DNA of 64,000 nucleotides from Marinicella sp. (GCA_028284365.1 JANQRW010000055.1:18574-82573), one strand, 5' to 3'; shown: positions 19,052 through 27,898, numbered from the stretch's first letter. Notes: generated from the letters alone by a model not told the origin. Translations and numbers: made by a program.

Positions 19052-19843
19052 TTATGTTTTGGTTTGTGTCATGTACTCATCAAGCGCACTAATCAGTTCT
19101 TTTGGAATATCGATTATTTTTGATTTGCCAACCACATCTTGTTTTACTATTTTTGTCCAGTTTCTGAGATTGTCTTGAGAAGCATTCACACCGATAAAGT
19201 CAAAAATTTTTGACATAATTAAAACAGGGTTTTCGATAAACTGACTTTGTTGGATATCAAGCCATTGGCTTGGATCAATCTTGCTTTTTAGTTGGGTGTT
19301 GGTTTGATCATTTTCGATGAACCTTTTAAGGTGGTTCATGCCAATAGGTTCATCCCAGTAGTAAGCATACGCAGCAATGATATCCAGTGGATTTCTGTGC
19401 ACATTGATGATTTTCAGTTCGTTCTGGTAACAGTCAAGCAGGCGATCTAAGATATTTGGGTTTTTCATGATTAAGCGAGTTGTGGCTCCACCTTTTTTAT
19501 CTCCAATGACAAGAGGTTGAGTGGTTTCTCCTTGGTGGCCACCTGGGACGTTGTATTTATATTCCGTGTTGTGCCAAGCGGTCACTTCATTGTTTTTTTG
19601 GGAATAGTAGTAAAGGACAGCTTCAATCTCGGCTTTTGATAAGTCATGATCACGAATTAATTTGGCCAGGTTAACTTCATTTGAAATACATACATCAGGG
19701 TGTGCATCCATAATGGCTCCAATGATGCTGTGGCCGCTGTGGGCGTGCCCAAGAAAGATAACCAAAGACCTAACTTGTGAAAGCATTTCTTTGTTGGTGT
19801 TTTGGACTATTGTTTGCAGTTGTGCTTTATCTATATGTAGCAT
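19052..19843 (-). CDS. Sulfotransferase-family protein (island copy 1)
   Basis: Likely PAPS-dependent sulfotransferase of 263 aa that would place sulfate on a glycan or other surface acceptor. The N-terminal nucleotide loop is SLVIFLGHAHSGHSIIG (about 27-43), a variant of the usual G-x-x-(R/K)-S-G-T-S loop with His in place of Thr. The 3'-phosphate-binding motif is INVHRNPLDIIAAYAYY (about 146-162). DKKGG...LIMKNPN matches the substrate-side segment of the fold. It is last in a minus-strand set of three after a beta-propeller protein and a 151-aa orphan. The acceptor is unknown. Confidence 0.78.
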   Translation of the reverse strand: MLHIDKAQLQTIVQNTNKEMLSQVRSLVIFLGHAHSGHSIIGAIMDAHPDVCISNEVNLAKLIRDHDLSKAEIEAVLYYYSQKNNEVTAWHNTEYKYNVPGGHQGETTQPLVIGDKKGGATTRLIMKNPNILDRLLDCYQNELKIINVHRNPLDIIAAYAYYWDEPIGMNHLKRFIENDQTNTQLKSKIDPSQWLDIQQSQFIENPVLIMSKIFDFIGVNASQDNLRNWTKIVKQDVVGKSKIIDIPKELISALDEYMTQTKT

Positions 19844-19878
19844 CAGTGGATTTCCATTAAATCAATAAAAAACATTAA

Positions 19879-20772
19879 CTATCTGGAGTGATCAAGGTTA
19901 ATAATTTCAAACACTTCGGTGGCAATGTGTTCAAGGTTGATAAATTGGTTGTTTTCAGTTTCTTTATAAAAAACATTAATACCACATACGCCTCCCATCA
20001 TTCCTGAGTCTGACTTATTGCTGATTTTTACACCCGTTGAGTGCGATACTTGGCGACCTAAAGAACTGCCACACACAATATAACTGTCATCTATAAAAAG
20101 TCCTCTGGCATAGCCGGGGATGTTGCCTAAAATGGTGTTTCCATTCTGGGCAACAACCCTTTGGTTGGTTGAATCACAACAAAAAAGTTGGTTTTGGTGG
20201 TTAAATAATGAATGGGGGTGCCAAATGTTAGTAAGCAGTTTTTCATTGGTGTTGGTGTTGAAAATATAACCAGATTGAGCACTTGACCAAAGTTTAGATG
20301 ACTTCGGGCCAAATGCTGTGGCATACAATTCATCTCCAACCAAACAGATACTGTTTAAATGAATGGTGTCTTTTTCTGTGTCACTGCTCCAGACGATGTT
20401 GCTGTTTAGATCTTGGTTGATTTTGACTATCTTGTCTTGGTTGGTTACAGATAAATACAGATTAGAGCCATCGGAGATAATGGTGTGTACACCTGATATG
20501 TCTTTCAAGGTGTTGTGGTGTTTGTAGTTGAGTTTACTGTCTAAATAGACAAGAATAGATGGAGTGTTCTGTAATAGCAGTACTAAGCGGTCTTTTACCA
20601 TGCACATTCCAGTAATGCCGTTACCGCTTAAACCTTCAGGTAAGTCAAGTGAAATGTTCTTCAGACTGCTTTTTTGAGTACTGGCGTCTATAGAAAGCAG
20701 TCCAATATAACCAGTGTTACCTTTAATGTACTTTTTGTTGTTACAAAATGAAATGAGAAATTGGTTAATCAT
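19879..20772 (-). CDS. DUF4915/TIGR03032-like beta-propeller protein
   Basis: A 297-aa protein without a signal peptide, built of repeated four-strand units typical of a beta-propeller: GITGMCMVKDRLVLLLQNTP, GVHTIISDGSNLYLSVTNQ, HLNSICLVGDELYATAFGP, WHPHSLFNHQNQLFCCDSTN and YARGLFIDDSYIVCGSS. The WHPHS and CCDS segments recall the TIGR03032/DUF4915 family, whose members have unknown function. It lies 35 bp upstream of a sulfotransferase gene and 8 bp downstream of a 151-aa orphan. A role in recognising or modifying the glycan product is inferred from context only. Confidence 0.6.
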   Translation of the reverse strand: MINQFLISFCNNKKYIKGNTGYIGLLSIDASTQKSSLKNISLDLPEGLSGNGITGMCMVKDRLVLLLQNTPSILVYLDSKLNYKHHNTLKDISGVHTIISDGSNLYLSVTNQDKIVKINQDLNSNIVWSSDTEKDTIHLNSICLVGDELYATAFGPKSSKLWSSAQSGYIFNTNTNEKLLTNIWHPHSLFNHQNQLFCCDSTNQRVVAQNGNTILGNIPGYARGLFIDDSYIVCGSSLGRQVSHSTGVKISNKSDSGMMGGVCGINVFYKETENNQFINLEHIATEVFEIINLDHSR

Positions 20773-20780
20773 GATTGGTG

Positions 20781-21236
20781 CTAAGTTGTTAGTTTTCTTA
20801 ATAGGTTTAATTTGCCTTGTTGTAAGTAGTTTTTGATGAGGTATCTTGTGTTGATATCAATAATGGGTATGCCCTGATGTGCTTTTGCCTGAAAACCACT
20901 CAAGGGACCATTTAACTGATGCCCAGTTAGAAGATAATGTGTGCCCTGGTTTTTGGTTAAGTGTTGCAAGAGCAAAATATGGGGTTCAATTTTTCTGTTT
21001 GAGGGGTGAAAATATAAATGTAAATTAGGTGGTTTTTTTTGTATGATCTCCCTCAGGCTTTCAATTTGAAAATCACCTTCAAAATTAAATACAATTGAAA
21101 ATTTGATTCTCGGGTTATTGTTTGATAACTCATTGATGGCACTTAACTTTTGGACGTGGTTCGCTTGATGTGCAAAAGTAATGACTTCTTTGTTTGTTTT
21201 TAATAACCTTGAAATGAAAGAACCTATATTTAACAT
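20781..21236 (-). CDS. Hypothetical 151-aa protein, first gene of the minus-strand trio
   Basis: Not recognised. A basic, soluble protein with no signal peptide or membrane segment. It has alternating hydrophobic and charged stretches (RIKFSIVFNFEGDF, NLHLYFHPSNRK, THYLLTGHQLNG, GIPIIDINTRYLIKNYL) that suggest a small alpha/beta domain, perhaps part of a nucleotide-sugar or sulfate-handling fold. It precedes the beta-propeller and sulfotransferase genes closely (8 bp and 35 bp gaps). Its start overlaps the start of the divergent gene at 21214 by about 23 bp. It may be the shortened remnant of a longer glycan enzyme. Confidence 0.55.
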   Translation of the reverse strand: MLNIGSFISRLLKTNKEVITFAHQANHVQKLSAINELSNNNPRIKFSIVFNFEGDFQIESLREIIQKKPPNLHLYFHPSNRKIEPHILLLQHLTKNQGTHYLLTGHQLNGPLSGFQAKAHQGIPIIDINTRYLIKNYLQQGKLNLLRKLTT

Positions 21237-22227
21237 AATTTATATTCCTGACACAGTGGCCTACCAATCAGTGGCCCTGATTTCATTGCTATTAAACTCT
21301 ACGTTCTCATTTAGGTTAGTTGGAAACTCATTGTGTGAAGAAGAAGCACTTTTGTTAGAAGCCATTGCAAACTGCTCAGACAGGTTGGATTTCATAAACT
21401 TCGAAAGCGATTCTATTATACCTCATGGGACTTTGCTAGATTTATTGTTTCATTCAGAAGAACACCCGTTGTTTTGTTTTTGTGATTCGGACATTTTTTT
21501 ATTTGAAGCGTTGGCCAAGTCTCCAGCACAACTGATAGGCGAGCACCAAGTGTTCTCTTCTGCAGGCAGGGTAGAAAATGATGCTGCTGCTGTTTATACA
21601 GGGTTTAAAGGGGGAGCTACCACGGTAAGCCCTGATTTGAAAATTCCTCTGGCAACATCATTCTTTTGTATTTACAAAAGGAATGATCTGAGTGCCATAA
21701 TAGATAAATATAAAGTGGGTTTTGAGCAATACAGAGACATCAAGCAAGTTCCCCCCAAGGCGCAAAAAAAGCTGATAGATTTAGCCATTGATTTCACCAT
21801 GTTTGATACGGGAAAATTGCTGAGTGTATTGTTGTATTGTCATGGTAAAAAAGGGCATTATCAGGAAGTTAGTGGTTTGATACACATTGGCGGGATGAGT
21901 GGTAGGTATTTACAACATATCCGGGTTGACGAGGCTCAAATTGTTGTTGAAAAACAAAGCGATGTTGTTATCAAGAGTGACAGCAAAGTTAAGCAAAGGT
22001 CAAAATCTGAAATGTCATTAAAAAAACTGTATGGAAAATATTTTTATATTTACCTCCATCACCTTATTGGCAAAGGGGTTCAACCACAACTGAAAGTGAC
22101 TGATTCAAGCATATCAACTACGATTAGAAACATCGAAAAGAGCATTGAAAGGACTGTGGCTGAGGCACAGAAGGTTAGCGACTTGCGGCATATTTTTAAT
22201 CTTTTGAAAGAGGCTCCAATTAAGTGA
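21214..22227 (+). CDS. Putative nucleotide-sugar-dependent glycosyltransferase
   Basis: Cytoplasmic protein of 337 aa. The ATG at 21214 (MKEPIFNIIYIPDTVAYQS) is preferred to an in-frame ATG 33 bp upstream because the fold begins there; either start overlaps the divergent gene. It has a GT-A-like layout: an N-terminal Rossmann-like strand, then an acidic DxD-type motif in FCFCDSDIFLFE (about 86-97) where the metal and nucleotide sugar would bind. Later conserved-looking stretches are GFKGGATTVSP and FTMFDTGKLLSVLLY. The lysine-rich C-terminus after about residue 250 is less conserved-looking. First gene of a plus-strand run whose next gene overlaps by 4 bp. The sugar is unknown. Confidence 0.6.
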   Translation: MKEPIFNIIYIPDTVAYQSVALISLLLNSTFSFRLVGNSLCEEEALLLEAIANCSDRLDFINFESDSIIPHGTLLDLLFHSEEHPLFCFCDSDIFLFEALAKSPAQLIGEHQVFSSAGRVENDAAAVYTGFKGGATTVSPDLKIPLATSFFCIYKRNDLSAIIDKYKVGFEQYRDIKQVPPKAQKKLIDLAIDFTMFDTGKLLSVLLYCHGKKGHYQEVSGLIHIGGMSGRYLQHIRVDEAQIVVEKQSDVVIKSDSKVKQRSKSEMSLKKLYGKYFYIYLHHLIGKGVQPQLKVTDSSISTTIRNIEKSIERTVAEAQKVSDLRHIFNLLKEAPIK

Positions 22228-22919
22228 AAAACTGTGTTGTATATACAGCCATTACTGAGGGCTATGATAATTTAAAAGAACCTCAAGTGCAGCAAGATGA
22301 GGACATTGACTTTGTTTGCTTTACAGATGATGGTCGGTTGCAATCAGAAAAATGGGACATCAAAATGATGGATGTTCCTGTTGTTGAGAGCACCAGAAAA
22401 GCCAGGTATTTAAAGACCCACCCACATTTGTGTTTTCCAAATTATCGTTACAGCATTTGGGTTGATGGAAGTTTATCGATTGTCGGCAATATGAAACATT
22501 TACTTGAAGAAGTGATCAACCAGTCGACATTGGGAGTTTATGCCCATGCAAAAAGAGGTTGTTTATACAGCGCTGCCTTGAACTGTATTGAGAAACAGAA
22601 AGATAATAAAAACATAATTGAAAAACAGATGAACCAATACCGACAGGCCAACTACCCAGCCAATAATGGCTTGGTTGCCAGTGGTGCGTTAGTCAGAGAT
22701 CATCACAACAGTGATGTAGTGGATTTGATGACCCAATGGTGGGATCAAATTTATCAGTTCAGTAAACGTGATCAACTTAGTTTTAATTATATTTGTTGGC
22801 AGCTGGGGTTTGAATATTATGCCATTCCCGAAAGGATCGGTGATGGCCGATACTTCAGAAGAAACCCTCACACGCAGGTCAGTAACAACGCTCTACTCTT
22901 CAACAATGAAGAGTGTTGA
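22224..22919 (+). CDS. DUF616/TOD1-like glycosyltransferase
   Basis: A 231-aa protein starting with GTG inside the upstream stop (GTGA overlap). The N-terminal CVVYTAITEGYDNLKEP, FVCFTDDGRLQSEKW and RKARYLKTHPHLCFP match the pattern of the DUF616 group of putative glycosyltransferases. IWVDGSLSI supplies the acidic motif expected at the nucleotide-sugar site (about 78-86). NNGLVASGALVRDH follows. It lacks membrane segments. Translational coupling to the glycosyltransferase before it and the membrane protein after it suggests joint action on one glycan. Confidence 0.72.
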   Translation: MKNCVVYTAITEGYDNLKEPQVQQDEDIDFVCFTDDGRLQSEKWDIKMMDVPVVESTRKARYLKTHPHLCFPNYRYSIWVDGSLSIVGNMKHLLEEVINQSTLGVYAHAKRGCLYSAALNCIEKQKDNKNIIEKQMNQYRQANYPANNGLVASGALVRDHHNSDVVDLMTQWWDQIYQFSKRDQLSFNYICWQLGFEYYAIPERIGDGRYFRRNPHTQVSNNALLFNNEEC

Positions 22920-22955
22920 TGTACGAGTTGTTTTTATGAAAGTGAGGCATAAGAC

Positions 22956-24512
22956 GTGAGCAAACGAATTTTTTGGCTGCTGTTTTCTTTGGTATTACTG
23001 ATATTAAACAGCTATTGTTTGAGGATAAACTTAAATGCCGACTCTCTTTTTCCTTACCGGTATGCACATGCTCTTTTAGAATATCAAACCAGTCATTTGG
23101 TCGTGCAACCCGGGATGAGGATATTCCCAGAATGGTTGTATGGTCTGATTGGATACATGTTTACTACAGATATGATCCTGTGGAGCCGAGTGGTTATATT
23201 GATCAATACATTAATTCTGGGTTTATCTCTGGTGTTCTTTTTTCATACACTGAACTTTGAAAGAAAACAGAGTTTGTTGTACACATCAATCATGTTGTTA
23301 ACCGTGCCAATTCTCAATTTATTACACTTGAATGTGTTGGTTTATTTGGTGTTTTCGCCAGGGATACATGGATTTATGATCCCTTATGCAATCATCTGTT
23401 TAGCTATTTTATTCAGGTGGTTGATAAACAAAGAAGTAAGTGTCAGCTCTGCCGCTGTGTTTATTCTGATAGGTGGTGTGGTGATATCTTCTAACATAAA
23501 CTTTATCATTATGTTATTGGCCCCCGCTGCTTTTGTTTGTGTCTTCATACTCATAAAAGACAGGCTCCAAAAAGTTATTGTTATCAAAATTTTTGGAGTT
23601 TTGGCCTGTTCCCTTTTTGCTGGTTTGTTGTTAACTCAATTGATCTATAACAGTTTGGATCAGATGATTTTTTTAAGAAATCAATTCAGTTTTTTTCAAC
23701 AAAGTATTTTGGATTGGATGAGTGGTAATGAGCTGTTTTATGAAATGACTTCACTGAACAGAAGCGGCTACTTTTTTTATATTTTGATTGCCTCTTCGTT
23801 GTTATCTTGTTGGTTTATTTTTAAACAAAGGTATAAAAAAACGGAGCCAATTTACTTGCTCAATGTATATGTGGTATCGATATTCCCTATTTTTATGTTT
23901 GTTGCCTGGGCTGTCGATAAAAGCTTGTTGAGGCTGATGCCGCATGTGATTTTTTTCTGTCAAGGGCTGTTGTTTGTCAATTTAGGTCATGCCTTTGCGA
24001 AAAGAATTAATTTAAATATTTTGATTTTGACCGTCCTCATGGCTGGGATAGTTGTTACTGTAAAATATTACAGTGATAAAAGTCCGTATATCCAGCATCA
24101 TAGCATCATCAGCTTTCTTGATGGTTTAAGAGCTAACGGGGAAATCAAGGAAGACGGATTATCAGATTATTGGATCGGTAATGCATTGCTTAATAGTAAC
24201 AATACATTGTTGCCGATACATTATAATGGGTTGCCAATGTTGTATGCGATCGATGCGAATGCTTTTTGGGAGAAAGGTGGTAAAGAAAGAAAAATTGATC
24301 ACATTGTCAACACGAAAACCAGAAGTTCAGATGAGTGGATATTGAATGAAAAACGAATAGCCAGAACTTTTGGTGAATGGTCATCTGTTAAAAAATATGA
24401 GCTAAAAAACCGAATGTATAGCGTTTACATTTACCCCAATGGTATCAATACCGAGGCTTTTTATCAAAGCATAGAGAGCGAACTTAACAGGATCAGATCA
24501 AGGTTTGAATGA
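22956..24512 (+). CDS. Multi-spanning membrane protein of the glycan island
   Basis: Inner-membrane protein of 518 aa with a GTG start preceded by GAGG. There are about ten hydrophobic segments up to residue 370 (for example RIFWLLFSLVLLILNSY, LLYTSIMLLTVPILNLL and VIVIKIFGVLACSLFAGLLL). A soluble C-terminal part of about 130 residues follows. The first external loop has acidic and aromatic residues (NLNADSLFPYRYAH). This layout is that of GT-C glycosyltransferases that use polyprenyl-linked sugars, or of a polymerase-type protein, but no diagnostic motif is certain. Its last codon overlaps the methyltransferase start (ATGA). Confidence 0.65.
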   Translation: MSKRIFWLLFSLVLLILNSYCLRINLNADSLFPYRYAHALLEYQTSHLVVQPGMRIFPEWLYGLIGYMFTTDMILWSRVVILINTLILGLSLVFFFHTLNFERKQSLLYTSIMLLTVPILNLLHLNVLVYLVFSPGIHGFMIPYAIICLAILFRWLINKEVSVSSAAVFILIGGVVISSNINFIIMLLAPAAFVCVFILIKDRLQKVIVIKIFGVLACSLFAGLLLTQLIYNSLDQMIFLRNQFSFFQQSILDWMSGNELFYEMTSLNRSGYFFYILIASSLLSCWFIFKQRYKKTEPIYLLNVYVVSIFPIFMFVAWAVDKSLLRLMPHVIFFCQGLLFVNLGHAFAKRINLNILILTVLMAGIVVTVKYYSDKSPYIQHHSIISFLDGLRANGEIKEDGLSDYWIGNALLNSNNTLLPIHYNGLPMLYAIDANAFWEKGGKERKIDHIVNTKTRSSDEWILNEKRIARTFGEWSSVKKYELKNRMYSVYIYPNGINTEAFYQSIESELNRIRSRFE

Positions 24513-25240
24513 ATAAAGATGCCTACAAAACGATGGCCACTCATGAGAATTCATTTTGGTGGTATGTTGCCAGAAGGAAAATAATCAAGAAGGTGATTAC
24601 TGGACTGAGTTTGCCAAGCTCAAAGATTTTAGAGATTGGTTCTGGAACAGGTGGCAATGTCGATATGTTAAGCCGCCTGGGTGACTACACAGGCATAGAA
24701 AAAGAGTCTTTGGCAATTGATTTGGCGGTAAAGAAAAACCCAAAAACAACATTTATTAAGGGCAGTATTCCAGAGAAACTTGATGAAGTTACTGAAACAT
24801 ATGATTTGATTGCTCTGTTAGATGTTATCGAACACATTGAAGACGACCTGACAACTTTAGAAAAAGCCCAATCAAAACTTGGGGCTAACGGTTCTATTGT
24901 GATAACGGTGCCAGCACACCAATATTTATGGAGCTATCATGATGTCACCCATCACCACCATAGACGATATTCTAAAAAGGATTTACGACGCTTAGCTAAA
25001 GACGCAGGATTATCCATCACATACATGTCTTATTATAATTTTTTCTTATTTCCTGTGGTTTTATTAACGCGATGTTTTTTTAAAATATTCAAGAACAGAA
25101 CAACAGACGATGTACCAACAAGCCGATTCGTCAATGGGCTATTAAAGAAAATATTTGGGGCAGAAGCCTTGTTCCTGCCTCGACTCAAATTGCCAATTGG
25201 AGTTTCTTTGATAATTATTTTAAAAAAAGTGACCGAATAA
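24509..25240 (+). CDS. Class I SAM-dependent methyltransferase
   Basis: A 243-aa methyltransferase of the Methyltransf_11/12 type. Motif I is ILEIGSGTGGNVDML (about 34-48). The acidic residue of the next strand is in YTGIEKE, and motif post-I is YDLIALLDVIEHIEDD (about 96-111). A C-terminal hydrophobic patch (YYNFFLFPVVLLTRCFFKI) may attach it to the membrane or bind a lipid-linked acceptor. HHHHRRYSKKDLRRL is typical of this subfamily. The ATGA overlap with the membrane protein gene implies coupled translation and a substrate built by the same cluster. Confidence 0.88.
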   Translation: MNKDAYKTMATHENSFWWYVARRKIIKKVITGLSLPSSKILEIGSGTGGNVDMLSRLGDYTGIEKESLAIDLAVKKNPKTTFIKGSIPEKLDEVTETYDLIALLDVIEHIEDDLTTLEKAQSKLGANGSIVITVPAHQYLWSYHDVTHHHHRRYSKKDLRRLAKDAGLSITYMSYYNFFLFPVVLLTRCFFKIFKNRTTDDVPTSRFVNGLLKKIFGAEALFLPRLKLPIGVSLIIILKKVTE

Positions 25241-25241
25241 A

Positions 25242-25259
25242 TTACAATGTACGTTGTAA
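25242..25259. promoter_or_regulatory. 18-bp palindrome upstream of the secreted protein gene
   Basis: TTACAATGTACGTTGTAA is an almost perfect palindrome: the arms TTACAA and TTGTAA are exact and the centre has one mismatched pair. It sits 33-50 bp before the start of the gene at 25292, next to a possible -10 (TATAAA, 25261-25266). The position suits a repressor or activator site for that gene. Confidence 0.4.
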
Positions 25260-25291
25260 CTATAAACAATGAAAAATTTTAGGAGACAACA

Positions 25292-26101
25292 ATGAAAAAA
25301 TTAGTATTAACTAGTATGTTATTTTCAGGAGCGGCTTTCGCTGGTGGTACTTGTGACATTACAAATGCTCAAAACGCATGGGATAATGTTCGTGAAGATG
25401 TGGCCACTCAAATGGATGTAACTGCTCCAGGCTTGGAAGGCACAGCTTGTAAGTTGGTGGTTAATTCTACTGCTGACAACGCTGACAGAGCTCGTGTACA
25501 GGATCAAACTCCAGCATGTGAGGCTTCTTTCAGAGCGCGCTTCGTATTCAATGCTGATGCAGTTACTGCAGCAGGTTCTTTAGGTAATGGCGCCATGGAG
25601 CGCAGAGATCGAAATAAACTTTTTAATGCTCAATGTATCACAGCAGCGCCAGGTAATGGTGGAGAAGGTGCTGGTGGTGCTGATTGTGCTGGTATTGGTG
25701 TTATTCAACTGCGTTTACAAGGCGATGATTTTATCGTTAATGAGCCAGATGCTCCAGGTGAAAATATCCTATTCAGCTTCGTAGCTGACGAAAACCAATT
25801 CGATTTACGTAAAAGATTTAAAATGGTTCTTCAACCAGGTGTTAACGTTGTTGAAATGGAATGGAAAAGAGCATCTGGCCCAGGAGTTTCTGATGGCGTA
25901 TTTCGTGGCTGGTACAACAACACAGCTTTGGCCACACCAGATACTGAGTTTACTGACCTGAATAACTATAACTACTGCATTGACCAAACAAACTTAGGTT
26001 TGATTAAAGCCACTCAACGTTGGGCTAATGCATATGAAGGTTTGAACATTGAAATTGATGAGTATGAGTCTCGCAGACAAACTCCAATTGGTTTGAACTA
26101 A
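25292..26101 (+). CDS. Secreted protein of unknown function, own transcription unit
   Basis: Not recognised. Exported protein of 269 aa with a textbook signal peptide (MKKLVLTSMLFSGAAFA, cut before GGTCD). It has six cysteines in the mature part (CDIT, ACKL, PACEAS, AQCITA, DCAG and YCID), which would allow three disulfides. The chain is acidic and beta-rich (FRARFVFNADAV, VIQLRLQGDDFIV, ILFSFVADENQF, NVVEMEWKRASG), with a Gly-rich loop GNGGEGAGGADC. This resembles a jelly-roll or carbohydrate-binding fold, as inference. It has the best ribosome site of the region (TTTTAGGAGACAACA before the ATG), an 18-bp palindrome upstream and a terminator downstream. It is therefore probably strongly and separately expressed. 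Confidence 0.8.
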   Translation: MKKLVLTSMLFSGAAFAGGTCDITNAQNAWDNVREDVATQMDVTAPGLEGTACKLVVNSTADNADRARVQDQTPACEASFRARFVFNADAVTAAGSLGNGAMERRDRNKLFNAQCITAAPGNGGEGAGGADCAGIGVIQLRLQGDDFIVNEPDAPGENILFSFVADENQFDLRKRFKMVLQPGVNVVEMEWKRASGPGVSDGVFRGWYNNTALATPDTEFTDLNNYNYCIDQTNLGLIKATQRWANAYEGLNIEIDEYESRRQTPIGLN

Positions 26102-26129
26102 TTTAAATATAAGTTTAGTTAACTATTTG

Positions 26130-26163
26130 AAAGCCTGTGAATGTAATGTTTACAGGCTTTTTT
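26130..26163 (+). terminator. Rho-independent terminator of the secreted protein gene
   Basis: AAAGCCTGT (26130-26138) and ACAGGCTTT (26152-26160) form a perfect 9-bp stem, extendable by weaker pairs. The run of Ts at 26158-26163 follows. It lies 29 bp after the stop at 26101 and also faces the convergent gene ending at 26211. Confidence 0.85.
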
Positions 26164-26210
26164 GTGTCTAAAAGGATGTATGCTGATCAGGTAAGAAAGA
26201 GGTAAAACCA

Positions 26211-26975
26211 TCAATTAAACAATAAGCAGTAAGTTTTAAGATACTCTGGGTTAACAGTTTTGATGATATTTTTTCTGTTCTTATCCATGTGATCGTAGTC
26301 CCAGCCATCGATGTCATCAATGCTGTAATCAAGCTGGTCGAATTTAGGGGTATGCTCATCATCAAAAAGATTGGACTTACTGATGATACCTAACCCGCTG
26401 TCGTGATCTATAACAAATACATCCAGCTCAGGATGTTCTTTGGTTAGCCTGGGAATTATTTTCCAAACATCGCCACTCCACAAGCCATCAAACCCAGGAG
26501 GCGGGTTTTTTTTGACCTCATCAATAGAGTTTGCTGGGCAAGCAGCGGCAGCGGATTTAGGGCTACAGTCATGAACCAATATGACACCGCTACTTTTCAA
26601 CAGTGGGAGGGTGTTTTCAATGTCTTTGTATGTTTGCTCATAGGTGTGCAAGCCATCAATAAAAGCGAGATCTAGTGTGGATTTTTTGATGGTGTGTTCA
26701 CAATGTTTTTCAAAAAACTCATCACTGGTGCATGGAAAATATTTGGCAAACATGTTGAAAGGGTATTTCCATATTTGACTTTTTTTATAGGCCGCTTTAA
26801 TCGTAAAATTAGGGTCAACAGCGTATTTTTTTCTGACCCTGATGGGCAGGAATGTTTTACCACCTTTCACACCGATTTCTAAGTAACTTTTAGCTTTTAG
26901 TTTTCGTGCCAATAAAGGCAACAAATTTCTGCGGTGAGTAAACGCTTCAGCTTCCATAAACTTTAAAGTTCTCAT
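26211..26975 (-). CDS. Class I SAM-dependent methyltransferase (Methyltransf_24 type)
   Basis: Cytoplasmic protein of 254 aa. SYLEIGVKGGKTFLPI (about 30-45) is the SAM-binding loop and KKYAVDPNF holds the next-strand acidic residue. TLDLAFIDGLHTYEQTYKDIE (about 99-119) and GVILVHDCSP (about 130-139) match the Methyltransf_24 group, which often acts on sugars or surface glycans. It is monocistronic, convergent with the secreted protein gene and divergent from a sulfotransferase gene. The acceptor is unknown. Confidence 0.82.
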   Translation of the reverse strand: MRTLKFMEAEAFTHRRNLLPLLARKLKAKSYLEIGVKGGKTFLPIRVRKKYAVDPNFTIKAAYKKSQIWKYPFNMFAKYFPCTSDEFFEKHCEHTIKKSTLDLAFIDGLHTYEQTYKDIENTLPLLKSSGVILVHDCSPKSAAAACPANSIDEVKKNPPPGFDGLWSGDVWKIIPRLTKEHPELDVFVIDHDSGLGIISKSNLFDDEHTPKFDQLDYSIDDIDGWDYDHMDKNRKNIIKTVNPEYLKTYCLLFN

Positions 26976-27046
26976 ATATAATTGGCTAATTATATGGGTA
27001 TATTTTAATTTTGCTTACATTTATTGAAAGGAATGATCCAAAAAAC

Positions 27047-27898
27047 ATGAAAAAGCTATTGTTTATAGTAGGAATGCAAAAATCAGGTACATCTTTATTG
27101 AATAGAATTTTGATGGAGCAAGATTTTATCAGTAATCCTTTTTTACCTGAAGGCAAGTTTTTTTGGGGAGATAATCCACCATTTAACCCTGTAGATAAAC
27201 CGTGTGGGGAGATTTTTCAGAGCTACTCCGGAAAACGTGGACATGCACTTTATGAAGAAGACTTTTCGAGTACAGATCAGAAATTATTGCAACAAAGAAT
27301 AGTGGATGCTGAAGTTGATGCCCCTGTGATTTTAAGCAAAAACCCCTACAACTCAGTTAGATTGCCCTGGTTAAAGCGTATGTTTCCAGAGTCGGTTATT
27401 GTTGCCATGTACAGGGCCCCCGTTTCGAATGTTTATTCACTGCTAAAAAAATACCATAAGAGTCATGTTATCCCAGAGGATGGTTGGTGGGGAATCAAAC
27501 CACATACTTGGCAAAATCTGGTTTCCAGTGATAAGTTAACCCAATGCGCAAATCAGTGGAATGAAGTTAATAAGCAGCTATTGAATAATCGGAGCCGGGT
27601 TGACCTGTTTATAAATTACAAAGACCTGTGCAATGACCCTAATGGTATTTTATGGCACATCACTTCTTTGCTAAATATAAAGGAAAAAACCAAAGCGATA
27701 CCAACTTTATTAAACCTGGATGATGAATATTTAAGAGGCAGTAGAATAGAATCCAAAAACAAAGAAATGCGAACGAACAAAGGGTTTCAACTGAAACACT
27801 TGCAAGAGGAGCTAGAGTTTCCTCCGTTCACGAAATCAGAAACCGCCCAAGTTAAAACCATTTGTTCAGGCGTCTTAGGTCAGTTTCTGTTAGTGTAA
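27047..27898 (+). CDS. Sulfotransferase-family protein (island copy 2)
   Basis: Probable PAPS-dependent sulfotransferase of 283 aa. The ATG at 27047 is chosen because it starts right before the nucleotide loop (MKKLLFIVGMQKSGTSLLN); an upstream in-frame TTG at 27011 would add 12 unlikely residues. The loop GMQKSGTSLL is canonical. The 3'-phosphate motif is VIVAMYRAPVSNVYSLLKK (about 115-133). It is more typical than the first sulfotransferase at 19052 and not closely similar to it, so the two likely act on different positions. It is followed by 170 bp of leader and then the epimerase operon. Confidence 0.85.
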   Translation: MKKLLFIVGMQKSGTSLLNRILMEQDFISNPFLPEGKFFWGDNPPFNPVDKPCGEIFQSYSGKRGHALYEEDFSSTDQKLLQQRIVDAEVDAPVILSKNPYNSVRLPWLKRMFPESVIVAMYRAPVSNVYSLLKKYHKSHVIPEDGWWGIKPHTWQNLVSSDKLTQCANQWNEVNKQLLNNRSRVDLFINYKDLCNDPNGILWHITSLLNIKEKTKAIPTLLNLDDEYLRGSRIESKNKEMRTNKGFQLKHLQEELEFPPFTKSETAQVKTICSGVLGQFLLV

